Of a DNA stretch of 64,000 nt, positions 34,449-43,195 are shown one piece after another. How positions within the stretch are numbered: position 1 is the stretch's first letter; each line of letters opens with the position of its first letter. The notes beneath the pieces are model-generated. The model was not told the DNA's origin. It ran no database searches and was given only the letters and a program-made list of their open reading frames with translations. The stretch is from Macondimonas sp045864775 (lineage in GTDB: Bacteria > Pseudomonadota > Gammaproteobacteria > UBA5335), in assembly GCA_045864775.1 (NCBI GenBank), contig BTVR01000001.1:930001-994000 (forward strand). Reading direction: 5' to 3'. The position numbers and the translations under genes were made by a program.

Positions 34449-36046
34449 GCGACCCGGTCTACCTCGACCATGCGGCCACGACACCGATCGATCCCCGCGT
34501 CATCGCCGCCATGCTCGCCGTGATGGGGCCGGACAGCGGCCAGGGCAACCCGGCCGCTGTTCAGCATCCCTACGGCCAGCGCGCCGGCGCGGCAGTGGCG
34601 GCGGCGCGCGGGCAGGTGGCTCTGCTGATCGGCGCCGAGCCGCGTGAGATCGTCTTCACCAGCGGCGCCACGGAGGCGAACAACCTCGCCATCAAGGGCG
34701 CCTGCGCGTTTTACCAGGCGCGCGGCCGGCACCTCGTCACCGCCCTCACCGAGCATCCGTCCGTGCTGGAACCGGTCGCGGCGCTGGAAGCGCAGGGCTG
34801 GCGCGTCACCCGGCTGCGGCCGGCCGCCGACGGTCGCATCCCTCCCGATCAGCTCGCCGCTGCGTTGCGACCAGACACGGCGCTGGTCTCGCTCATGCAC
34901 GTCAACAACGAAACCGGGATCATCCAGGACATCGCGGCGCTGGGCGAGCTCTGCCGCGCGCGCGACGTCCGCTTCCATGTCGATGCGGCCCAGAGCGCCG
35001 GCCGGCTCGCCCTCGACGTGCGCGCCTTGGCGGTGGACTATCTGTCTCTCTCCGCGCACAAGTTCTACGGGCCGCAGGGCATCGGCGTGCTCTACGTGCG
35101 CGATTGGCCGCGCGCGGGGCTGACTGCGCAAATGCACGGCGGCGGCCAGGAACGCGGGCGCCGCGCCGGCACGCTCGCCGTGCACCAGATCGTCGGCATG
35201 GGAGCGGCGGCGGAGATCCTCATCACCGAGCGTGAAGCCGAACAGGCCCGTCTCGCGACGCTCATGACGCGGCTCGAGGCAGGGCTTGCCGATATCCCCG
35301 GTCTGCTCTGGATCGGGGCGAATGCGCCCCGGGTAGCCGGTATCCGCAACGTCGCCATTCGGGGCGTGGCGCGGGAAAGCCTGCTGGCGAGCCTGTGGCA
35401 GACGGTCGCGGCCGCCACCGGCTCGGCCTGCACCGCCGCCGAAGGCGAACCCTCGACCGTACTGCAGGCCCTGGGCCTCGATCCCGTCACCGCGCAGGGC
35501 GCGCTCCGCCTGTCCCCCGGTCGCTGGACGTCCGCGGCGGACATCAATCGGGCGGTGGCAGCGCTGCGCGCCGTCATCACCCGCCTGCGACGCATCGCCG
35601 CCGGCGAGCCGGTCGACGATCAGCCCGGGCCGACCCGCCTGCCACCGGCCTTCAGCGCGGCCGTGACCGACTGGTTCGCCCGGCTGCCCCGGGTCGGGCG
35701 GCTGGCACCCGGACCGGATGTGCTGCACGGCGCCGCGGGCGAGCCGCGGCAGGGCGCACGGGCGCACTGGGATCTGGCCATTGAAGGACGACGGATCGCG
35801 CGGGCACGCTTTCGCGCCTGGGGCTGTCCCGCGACGTTGGCCGCCGCGGCCTGGTGCGCCGAGCGCATCGAAGGGCTTGAATGCACGACCGCCGAAGCGC
35901 TTACCGGAGCCGAAATGGCCGCCGCGCTGGGATTGACCGGCGCGCAGCGCGGCACGGCGCTGATCATCGAGGACGCCTTGAAGAACGCCTTGGCAAAGCG
36001 AACGCCGCACGCGCGACCGGCACAGGATGCGCGATGTCCGAGCTGA
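34445..36046 (+). CDS. Cysteine desulfurase fused to a degenerate IscU-like domain
   Basis: 533 residues in two parts. Residues 1-390 are an IscS/NifS class V desulfurase: PLP lysine K206 in SAHKFYGP, H104, and catalytic C329 in ATGSACTAAEGEPS. Residues about 402-517 align with the IscU scaffold from the N-terminal helix (FSAAVTDWFARLPRVGRL) through to IEDALKNAL. Of the three cluster cysteines only C461 (AWGCPA) remains; the first site is replaced around Q436/G437 and the HCS site is GTA (503-505). The fused domain is thus unlikely to hold a normal [2Fe-2S] cluster. It sits in the isc position after cysE, but iscR, iscA, hscBA and fdx are absent. Confidence 0.88.
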   Translation: MSDPVYLDHAATTPIDPRVIAAMLAVMGPDSGQGNPAAVQHPYGQRAGAAVAAARGQVALLIGAEPREIVFTSGATEANNLAIKGACAFYQARGRHLVTALTEHPSVLEPVAALEAQGWRVTRLRPAADGRIPPDQLAAALRPDTALVSLMHVNNETGIIQDIAALGELCRARDVRFHVDAAQSAGRLALDVRALAVDYLSLSAHKFYGPQGIGVLYVRDWPRAGLTAQMHGGGQERGRRAGTLAVHQIVGMGAAAEILITEREAEQARLATLMTRLEAGLADIPGLLWIGANAPRVAGIRNVAIRGVARESLLASLWQTVAAATGSACTAAEGEPSTVLQALGLDPVTAQGALRLSPGRWTSAADINRAVAALRAVITRLRRIAAGEPVDDQPGPTRLPPAFSAAVTDWFARLPRVGRLAPGPDVLHGAAGEPRQGARAHWDLAIEGRRIARARFRAWGCPATLAAAAWCAERIEGLECTTAEALTGAEMAAALGLTGAQRGTALIIEDALKNALAKRTPHARPAQDARCPS

Positions 36047-36438
36047 ACGATCCGCGCGTCTTCATGGCGGCCGAGCGCACGCTGCTCGCCTGGAACCGTA
36101 CCAGCCTCACTCTGATGGCTTTCGGCTTTGCGGTGGAACGGTTCGGTCTGTTCACGCACATGTTGCTGGCCCCACCCGGCGCACCGATGCCGCGCGGGGG
36201 CTCGTTCTGGGTCGGGCTCGCGTTCATTGTCCTCGGCGTTTTCGCGGCCTTCGGCTCGGTATTCCAGTATTGGCGCCTGCTGCGCACCCTGCGTCCGGTC
36301 GAGATCCCGCCCGGTTATGCCGTGCATTTCGGCAGCCTGCTCGCGCTGGCTGTCGGTGTGCTGGGCCTGGGGCTCGTCGTCCATCTGGGCCTGCAAGCGG
36401 GAGATGCATCGCCTGCGGCCGCAATGGGCACGCGGTGA
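36034..36438 (+). CDS. DUF202 family membrane protein (YidH-like)
   Basis: 134 residues. The N-terminus NDPRVFMAAERTLLAWNRTSL is the DUF202 signature. Three hydrophobic segments follow (about 25-45, 62-80 and 100-120). Function is unknown. Its start overlaps the 3' end of the desulfurase gene by 13 bases, so it is probably cotranscribed with it. It is convergent with the hotdog-fold gene. Confidence 0.85.
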   Translation: MSELNDPRVFMAAERTLLAWNRTSLTLMAFGFAVERFGLFTHMLLAPPGAPMPRGGSFWVGLAFIVLGVFAAFGSVFQYWRLLRTLRPVEIPPGYAVHFGSLLALAVGVLGLGLVVHLGLQAGDASPAAAMGTR

Positions 36439-36468
36439 ACGCGCAAGCCCTTCCGAATGACCGACCGA

Positions 36469-36936
36469 TCAGGCCGGCTTGGGCCCGATGCGCATGTGCA
36501 GCACCGCCTCGGCAATCAACGCGTCCGTCGCGTCGAGGACCTGGATCGTCACCGGCCAGTCCTGGTCGCGCTGCCAATCCGGCGGCGTGAACGCGCAGAC
36601 GGCGCGCACATCGGTGCGACCCTTGCGCAGATAGCGGATATCGAGACCCGCGGGAATCCAGCGCGCCGTCGGCGGGATGCTGAGTTGCACGGCCAGGGAC
36701 CCGCACAACTCCATCAGGTTCGCGAGCGCCGCGGCGTGCAGGGTCCGCATGTGATTGGTGACCGCCCGGCGCTTGCGCATGCCGAGCTCCAGATGGCCCG
36801 GCGCGACATGGAGGATCCTAGGCCGGATCGTCGCCGAATACGGCGCGGCCACGGCCAACCCCGCGCGAAAGAGAACATTGTGGCCGGGCACGCGCATGAT
36901 CCGACGCAGTGCCCGCAGCATGAGGGTTTCTTCCAT
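36469..36936 (-). CDS. DUF4442 hotdog-fold thioesterase-like protein
   Basis: 155 residues. The segment NHMRTLHAAALANLMELCGSL is the central hotdog helix of PaaI/DUF4442-type proteins, followed by a strand carrying the IPxGLDIRYLRKGRTDV pattern. These proteins are acyl-CoA or acyl-carrier thioesterases or ligand-binding relatives; no catalytic residue can be assigned with confidence. It is downstream of fpr on the same strand, 59 bases away. Cytoplasmic, no signal peptide. Confidence 0.8.
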   Translation of the reverse strand: MEETLMLRALRRIMRVPGHNVLFRAGLAVAAPYSATIRPRILHVAPGHLELGMRKRRAVTNHMRTLHAAALANLMELCGSLAVQLSIPPTARWIPAGLDIRYLRKGRTDVRAVCAFTPPDWQRDQDWPVTIQVLDATDALIAEAVLHMRIGPKPA

Positions 36937-36995
36937 GAAACCCGCCTCCTGATAAATGGATCGAAGCGGCAGCGGTGTGGGCGAATACCGGAAGG

Positions 36996-37772
36996 CTATT
37001 TTTCCACGAAGGCCCGCTCAATCACATAGTCGCCCGCATGGCCGATCTTGGGCGACACCTCGAAACGCCAGTCGTCGAGCACGGTACAGATGGACGTGAG
37101 CATGGCCGGGCTGCCGCACAGCATGGCGCGGTCATCGGTGGGATTCATCGGCGGCAAGCCGATATCCGCGAACAACTTGCCGGAGACCATCAAATCGTTG
37201 ATCCGACCCTGATGCACGAAGGGCTCACGTGTCACCGTCGGATAATAGATCAGCTTTTCGCGCACCGCGTCGCCGAAGAACTCGTTCCGGGGCAATTCCT
37301 GAGTGATGAAATCGCGGTAGGCCAGATCGCAGACCCGCCGCACGCCGTGCACGAGCACCACGCGCTCGAAGCGCTCGTAGGTTTCCGGATCCTTGATGAT
37401 GCTGAGGAAGGGCGCGAGTCCCGTTCCGGTGGCGAACAGGTAGACGTGCCGGGCGGGCCGCAAATCGTGGAGCACCAAGGTCCCCGTGGGCTTGCGGCTC
37501 ATCAGCAGGCTGTCGCCTTCCTTCAGGTGCTGCAGCCGCGACGTCAGGGGACCGTCCTGAACCTTGATACTGAAGAATTCGAGATGTTCCTCATAATTCG
37601 CGCTGGCAATGCTGTAGGCTCGCATCAGGGGACGGCCGCCGACTTCCAGGCCGATCATCACGAATTGGCCGTTTTCGAAGCGCAACCCCGAGTCACGCGT
37701 GGTGGTGAAGCTGAACAGCGACTCGTTCCAGTGCCGTACGCTCAAAATCGTTTCAGTGCCGATCGCGGCCAT
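36996..37772 (-). CDS. fpr: Ferredoxin-NADP+ reductase
   Basis: 258 residues. The FAD motif RAYSIAS, the NADP-binding GTGLAPFLSI and the ALLCGSP-type MLCGSP motif are in order, and the C-terminus ends IERAFVEK, the typical bacterial Fpr tail. It exchanges electrons between NADPH and ferredoxin or flavodoxin, and supports oxidative-stress and iron-sulfur functions. Divergent from the AmoC/PmoC-like gene across 207 bases. Confidence 0.93.
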   Translation of the reverse strand: MAAIGTETILSVRHWNESLFSFTTTRDSGLRFENGQFVMIGLEVGGRPLMRAYSIASANYEEHLEFFSIKVQDGPLTSRLQHLKEGDSLLMSRKPTGTLVLHDLRPARHVYLFATGTGLAPFLSIIKDPETYERFERVVLVHGVRRVCDLAYRDFITQELPRNEFFGDAVREKLIYYPTVTREPFVHQGRINDLMVSGKLFADIGLPPMNPTDDRAMLCGSPAMLTSICTVLDDWRFEVSPKIGHAGDYVIERAFVEK

Positions 37773-37979
37773 AAGGATTCATGATTGCCCGAAGATGGAT
37801 TGAGGATGCCAATTTTACACGCTCGTTGCGGCATATCGAACTTTCGCATCGGTATGTATTCATGCTTGATTTCCGCGCCCCATCGACTTAATTCCTAATG
37901 CAGCGCACATTCAAGTCACCCGCCGCGCCACCGATAAACCACTAGGCAACGATAAAACATCCGCAAATAAGGGGACATC

Positions 37980-38840
37980 ATGGACGCCAGCCTCGCTTTG
38001 CCCGACCTCCCCGCGCCGCCCGCCGACCCCCGAACGGCCTTCGCAACCGCGCGACGGACCGACGGAGCTACTGCCGCACGGCCCGAGACCGAGGGCGTCC
38101 GGATGCCGTGGCTACCGGTGGCAGCGGCCATGCTCGTCTTCATCGCGTGTTTCGGCCTCTATCGGTGGTACCAGCAGACCTATGCCTTCACGGTCGGACT
38201 CGATTATTTCGAGCCGGAATTCCAGACGTACTGGATGCGCCTACTGTGGGGACAAGGGGTCTCGCTCGTTCTGCTCGGCGGCAGCGGGATGGCCTGGGCC
38301 TGGTTCAGCCGGGAGCGCGACCTGAGCCAGCTTGCGCCGGCCGATGAGCTGTGGCGCTATTATCTGGTCATCAGCATCCTGGCACTGGGGAGCGTCATGG
38401 TGCTGTTCACGCTCGGCGTATTCGCCGAATCCGACGCCGCCTGGCATCAGATCACCATCCGCGATACCGATTTCACGCCCACCCATATCGGCTTGCAATA
38501 CTTTGCGATCCCCGCCTTCGGCGCGTCGCTCCTGGTCGCCTTCATCTGGATCCATACCCGCTTGCCGGCCTTTCGCCATCGTGTTTCCGTGCCGGCCGCC
38601 CTCATCACCATGGGCCCGATCCTGATGATGCCCAACATCGGTTTCAACGAGTGGGGCCATGCGTTCTTCTATTCGGAGGAGCTTTTCGCGGCGCCCATCC
38701 ACTGGGGATTTCTGGTGCTGGGCTGGAGCGCGTTCGGGCTGGGCGGCCTGGTGCTGCAATGCCTCGCACGCATGCGTGAACTGACCACGCTGCCGGACGA
38801 CCGCGTCCTGGATTCCGTCTGCGGCGCGCACCGCCGATGA
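37980..38840 (+). CDS. Orphan AmoC/PmoC-like copper monooxygenase subunit C
   Basis: 286 residues, about five or six membrane helices after a 40-residue polar N-terminus. The family signatures are clear: LDYFEPEFQTYWMRLLWGQG, then AWHQITIRDTDFTPTH, then PNIGFNEWGHAFFYSEELFAAPIHWGF. The three PmoC metal ligands (Asp156, His160 and His173 in Methylococcus) correspond to D152, H156 and H169 with the same spacing. Subunits A and B are not beside it, so it cannot form a monooxygenase from this locus alone. It could be an extra copy like the singleton amoC3 genes of nitrifiers, or a remnant of a hydrocarbon monooxygenase. Gene and family call are firm; role is open. Confidence 0.88.
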   Translation: MDASLALPDLPAPPADPRTAFATARRTDGATAARPETEGVRMPWLPVAAAMLVFIACFGLYRWYQQTYAFTVGLDYFEPEFQTYWMRLLWGQGVSLVLLGGSGMAWAWFSRERDLSQLAPADELWRYYLVISILALGSVMVLFTLGVFAESDAAWHQITIRDTDFTPTHIGLQYFAIPAFGASLLVAFIWIHTRLPAFRHRVSVPAALITMGPILMMPNIGFNEWGHAFFYSEELFAAPIHWGFLVLGWSAFGLGGLVLQCLARMRELTTLPDDRVLDSVCGAHRR

Positions 38841-38949
38841 GCCGCCATTTGCAACTGACAGATCATTACTGTCGGCCCGATGCCATTCCCCGCCCGGCAC
38901 ACGGCGAGTCGCCGTCCGCGTGATGGCGCCATCCAGCGGGAGCAAGGTC

Positions 38950-41900
38950 ATGACCGATTTCAACGATAATGAGCCGACCGCATCGCCGCCATCGCTGGTC
39001 GAAATGCTGACCATCGCCAGCGAGGTGCGCACGGCTCTGATCCGAGCCCATGACCGGCGCTGGCTGTTCGGCAGCATCTGCCGCACGCTGGTGCGATCCG
39101 ATGCGTTCGCACTGGTCGGCCTCGCCCTCCGCGAAAACGACGAACTCGTCGGGATCGTGGCGGGCACCCACGCCAGCGGTTCATTCACGCCGCATATCGC
39201 CTTTGACATCGACGCGAACCATCCCGGGACCAAAGCGCTGCGCGAGGGCAGGCTGCAGTTGTTGCACCCGATTCCCGAGGCCGATCCGGTCTGGCCACTC
39301 TGGCGGGAATTCGGCAAAGGCGGCCCGCCCACCCATGCGGCCTATCTGCCGTTGCGCGAAGATGCCGACATCACCGGCGTGCTCGCGATTTACGGCTCGG
39401 CCGCCATTGCGACACGCGAGAGTCTCGATCTTCTGGGTGAATTGGCGGACGATATCGCCTACGCCCTCGAAACCCTGCGCAAGGAGGAGATCCGCCAGCA
39501 TATCGAGCGTCGACTTCGCGAAAGCGAAGCCCATCTCGCAGAGGCCCAACGCGTGGGCCATCTGGGCTCCTGGACCCTGGATGTGGCGACCTCCCGCATC
39601 GAGGGATCCGCCGAGGCACGACGGCTGTACTTCATTCCGCCGGACCAGGCGGACATCACGCTGGACGACATCAGCCGTCGCCTCTCACCGCGCCATCTGG
39701 GGCCGTATCTCGAAGCGCTGACGCAGGCGATGGCAACAGGTGAACCCTTCGCCATGGAATACGCGCTCCAATTGCCCGGTGGATCCGAGCGCTGGATCCA
39801 TGCGCGGGGGCAAGCGGATCTGGACGCCTCCGGAACGCCCACCCGGTTGTTCGGCACCGTTCAGGACATTACCGAACGCAAGACGATGGAAGAGGCGCTC
39901 AAGGCCAGCAACACACGCTGGGAATTCGCCCTCGACGGGGCCGGCGAGGGCGTCTGGGACATGGACACCGAGACCAACACGGTGTTCTATTCGCCGCGCT
40001 GGAAGCGCATGCTGGGCTATGAGCCGGAGGAAATCCGCAGCGACCTTGGAGAGTGGGCCGTGCGGCTCCACCCGGAGGAAAAAAACCGGGTACTCCAACG
40101 TCTGGTCAGCTTCATCCGCAGCCGTGACGAGGACAGCTACACCCTCGAGTACCGGTTGCGAACCAAGAGCGGCAATTACGCCTGGATCCTCGATCGCGGC
40201 AAGGTCATCACCCGCAACGCCGAGGGGATCCCGCTGCGCATCATCGGCACGCACACGGACATCAGCGAACGCAAACAGGCCGAGGACGCCATTCGGGCCA
40301 GCGAAGCGCTGCGGCGCGCGGTCCTCGATTCGGTCCAGGATGCCATCATCGCCGTTGACGATACCGACCGGGTGATCCTGTTCAACAAGGCGGCGGAGAC
40401 CCATTTCGGCTACCCCGCCGCTGACATCGTCGGACAACCGGTCACCCGACTCATCCCCGAACGCTACCGCGCCGGATTCATGCGGTTCCGGGCCGGGCAG
40501 ATCGGCGCGGCGCAGCGCGTCAAGGCCCTGCGCCGGGACGGGACCGAATTTCCGGTCGAAGCGACGCTCAGCCGGACACACATCGGCAAAGACGAGCTTT
40601 GCACGGTCATTCTGCGGGATATATCCGAGCAACTGACGGCCGACCGGGAACTGCGCCTGGCGGATCAGGTGTTTCGGAACAGCGCCGAAGCGATCGGTAT
40701 CATCGACGCCGTCGAACAGCGCATCGTCTCGGTCAATCCCGCCTTTTGCGCCTTGACGGGGTGGTCGCGCGAGGCGGCGCTGGGCCGTCCCTCCTACGAA
40801 ATCCTGACTCCGGGGTCAGCGCGGGAATCGCATCGCGATGCGCTGCAAGCCGTTCGCCAGACGGGGTTTTGGCAAGGTGAACTGGAACTCGCGCGCCGCA
40901 CCGGCGAGGTGTTCCCAACTTGGCTGACGCTCAGCGCCCTGCGCAACGGCGCCGGGCACATCACGCATGTGATCGCCATGTTCTCCGACATCACCGAACG
41001 GCGGCGCATTGCCGAACAACTGGCCTATCAGGCCAGCCACGACCCCCTCACGGGTCTGCCCAACCGCTATGGCATCGACCGGTTGCTGCCCCGATTGCTG
41101 CACGAACATCGGCAGGCGGCAAAGAAGCTGGCCGTGCTGTTCATCGATCTGGACAATTTCAAGACGATCAACGATTCGTTGGGCCACACGGTCGGGGACC
41201 AGTTGCTGTGTGCGGTCGCGGTGCGGCTCGCGGGCCTGCTGGACCCGTCCGCCCTGATTGCACGACCCGGCGGCGACGAATTCATCATCGTCCTGCCCCA
41301 CCTCTGTGGCGACGAGCCCGCCCTGCGCCAGGCCGAACGCATTCGCCGCGCCATGGCGGAACCGTTCGAAATCGGCAATTTCAGGCTCAACGTCTCGCTC
41401 AGTCTCGGCATCAGCCAGTTTCCCGATGACGGCGAGGACATGGCAGCCCTCTTCCAGAATGCCGATACCGCCATGTACGCAGCCAAAGCGCTCGGTCGTT
41501 CGCAGATCCGCAGCTTCAGCCGTCAGATGGCCGAGCGCGTCAAGCAGCGGCTGGGACTCGAAACCCGTTTGCGGCGGGCCCTGGATCAGGGCGAGTTCGT
41601 GCTGCACTATCAGCCCCAGATCGACACCGATGCCGGCACCCTGAACGGCTTGGAAGCGTTGCTGCGCTGGCAGCCGACCGAAGGGGAAGCGCTCGGACCG
41701 GCCGAATTCATCCCGATCGCCGAGGACACAGGGCTCATCATCCCCATCGGGCAGTGGGTGCTCGAAGAGCTGTGCCGCCAAGTGACGGAATGGCAGCGCA
41801 TGAACTGCGCCCTCGTGCCGATGGCCTTCAACCTGTCACCCCTGCAATTCCGGCAGGCGGATCTGCGGGACGTGATCCTGTCCACGCTGGCCCGTAACAA

Positions 41901-42345
41901 CATCGCTGGCAGCCAGATCGAACTGGAATTGACGGAGGGCATGCTCATCGATGCCAGTCCGCAAACTCATGGCGTCCTGACGGCGCTCAAGGGCAGCGGC
42001 ATCGGCTTGGCGATCGACGATTTCGGCACCGGTTACTCCGCGCTTGGCTACCTCAAGAAATTTCCCATCGACAAGCTGAAGATCGACCGGAGTTTCATTC
42101 AGGACATCACCAGCCAGCCCGCCGATGCCGCGATCACCTCGACCATCATCAGCCTCGCGCACAGCCTGAACATGCGCGTGGTGGCAGAGGGCGTCGAGAC
42201 CGCGGACCAGCATTACCTGCTGTCCAACTGGGGCTGCGACGGCGTGCAGGGTTATCACTTTTCGCGTCCGCTGCCTGCCGCCCAGATCGTGGCGCGCTAT
42301 CTGCAGCCGCAGCAAGTCGGCCCACGCAAGGACGGAACGGGCTGA
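38950..42345 (+). CDS. GAF/multi-PAS/GGDEF/EAL c-di-GMP signalling protein
   Basis: 1131 residues. A GAF-like domain (about 25-185) is followed by four PAS/PAC repeats (about 200-695, each ending in a DITER or DISER-type segment), a GGDEF domain with an intact GGDEF at about 774-778 and an EAL domain with EAL at about 902-904. The EAL catalytic set looks complete (ELTEG, DDFGTGYS, KIDRSF, VAEGVET), so phosphodiesterase activity is likely and cyclase activity possible. No RxxD I-site precedes GGDEF. The ATG at 38950 has GGAGCAAGG upstream. No membrane helices, so the sensor is cytosolic. It follows the AmoC-like gene by 109 bases. Confidence 0.9.
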   Translation: MTDFNDNEPTASPPSLVEMLTIASEVRTALIRAHDRRWLFGSICRTLVRSDAFALVGLALRENDELVGIVAGTHASGSFTPHIAFDIDANHPGTKALREGRLQLLHPIPEADPVWPLWREFGKGGPPTHAAYLPLREDADITGVLAIYGSAAIATRESLDLLGELADDIAYALETLRKEEIRQHIERRLRESEAHLAEAQRVGHLGSWTLDVATSRIEGSAEARRLYFIPPDQADITLDDISRRLSPRHLGPYLEALTQAMATGEPFAMEYALQLPGGSERWIHARGQADLDASGTPTRLFGTVQDITERKTMEEALKASNTRWEFALDGAGEGVWDMDTETNTVFYSPRWKRMLGYEPEEIRSDLGEWAVRLHPEEKNRVLQRLVSFIRSRDEDSYTLEYRLRTKSGNYAWILDRGKVITRNAEGIPLRIIGTHTDISERKQAEDAIRASEALRRAVLDSVQDAIIAVDDTDRVILFNKAAETHFGYPAADIVGQPVTRLIPERYRAGFMRFRAGQIGAAQRVKALRRDGTEFPVEATLSRTHIGKDELCTVILRDISEQLTADRELRLADQVFRNSAEAIGIIDAVEQRIVSVNPAFCALTGWSREAALGRPSYEILTPGSARESHRDALQAVRQTGFWQGELELARRTGEVFPTWLTLSALRNGAGHITHVIAMFSDITERRRIAEQLAYQASHDPLTGLPNRYGIDRLLPRLLHEHRQAAKKLAVLFIDLDNFKTINDSLGHTVGDQLLCAVAVRLAGLLDPSALIARPGGDEFIIVLPHLCGDEPALRQAERIRRAMAEPFEIGNFRLNVSLSLGISQFPDDGEDMAALFQNADTAMYAAKALGRSQIRSFSRQMAERVKQRLGLETRLRRALDQGEFVLHYQPQIDTDAGTLNGLEALLRWQPTEGEALGPAEFIPIAEDTGLIIPIGQWVLEELCRQVTEWQRMNCALVPMAFNLSPLQFRQADLRDVILSTLARNNIAGSQIELELTEGMLIDASPQTHGVLTALKGSGIGLAIDDFGTGYSALGYLKKFPIDKLKIDRSFIQDITSQPADAAITSTIISLAHSLNMRVVAEGVETADQHYLLSNWGCDGVQGYHFSRPLPAAQIVARYLQPQQVGPRKDGTG

Positions 42346-42377
42346 AGGCCGCCGGGTCGGATGGGACAATGCCGCGC

Positions 42378-43088
42378 TCAGCCAAAACGGCCGCCAAGCC
42401 ACCGCCGCCACATTTGTGCAGCAGCCCGTTCCAGCACGGCGGCCCGCGCCAGGGTCTCGGTGCGCAGCGCGTTGACGTCGATACCCGCCTGCGCCAACTC
42501 GCAGGCGTGGCCGATGAACCAGCGCTCCAGATCCCGCCCACGCACCTCGGGGTGGCACTGGAAACCCCAGCCATGGTCGCCGTAAACGAAGATTTGCTGC
42601 GCATAGCGCGCACTGGCCGCCAGATGGGTCGCGCCGGGCGGCAGATCGAAGGTGTCGCCATGCCAGTGCAGGACCGATACTCCCGGCGCGAACAGTGAGG
42701 CCAGCTCGGCACGAGCCTCCCCGGCCGCTGTCGGCAGGAGCGGACTCCAGCCGATCTCCTTGCCCGCCGATCCCGGATAGACTTGCGCGCCCAATGCGTT
42801 GGCCATGAGCTGGGCACCCAGGCAGATGCCGAGCGTCACGCCGCCGCGGCGCAGGCGTTTGCCGATCAGCGACTTTTCATCGGCCAGGAAAGGATAGACC
42901 GCCTCGTCGTAGACGCCGATGGGGCCGCCGAGCACCACGAGCAGTTCGGCTTCCAGGGCATCGGCCGCAGGCAAGGCGTCCACGCCCGCTTGCAGCGTGC
43001 GCACCGCGAATCGGGCCTCGGCCAGGGCCGGCGCCAGGGTACCCAGATCCTCGAACGCCACATGGCCGATCACCAGCGCGCGCCGCAT
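42378..43088 (-). CDS. Class I glutamine amidotransferase (GMP synthase-like)
   Basis: About 236 residues. The catalytic cysteine is in GICLGAQLMANAL, and the histidine and glutamate in FQCHPEV. VVLGGPIGVYDE is the oxyanion strand. It resembles stand-alone glutamine amidotransferase-like proteins of the GuaA N-terminal group; no synthetase partner is beside it, so it may instead be a gamma-glutamyl hydrolase or transferase. The ATG at 43088 has GAGGGGGAA upstream and is preferred over 43124. Divergent from aguA. Confidence 0.85.
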   Translation of the reverse strand: MRRALVIGHVAFEDLGTLAPALAEARFAVRTLQAGVDALPAADALEAELLVVLGGPIGVYDEAVYPFLADEKSLIGKRLRRGGVTLGICLGAQLMANALGAQVYPGSAGKEIGWSPLLPTAAGEARAELASLFAPGVSVLHWHGDTFDLPPGATHLAASARYAQQIFVYGDHGWGFQCHPEVRGRDLERWFIGHACELAQAGIDVNALRTETLARAAVLERAAAQMWRRWLGGRFG

Positions 43089-43195
43089 GCGTTCCCCCTC
43101 AGCGATTTCCGATGTGTCCGTCAAGGCATCGCGCTTTCGGCGATGCGGCCGATTATGCTCTACTTTTCACCCCTTCCCCGTGGAAAACATGCCCC

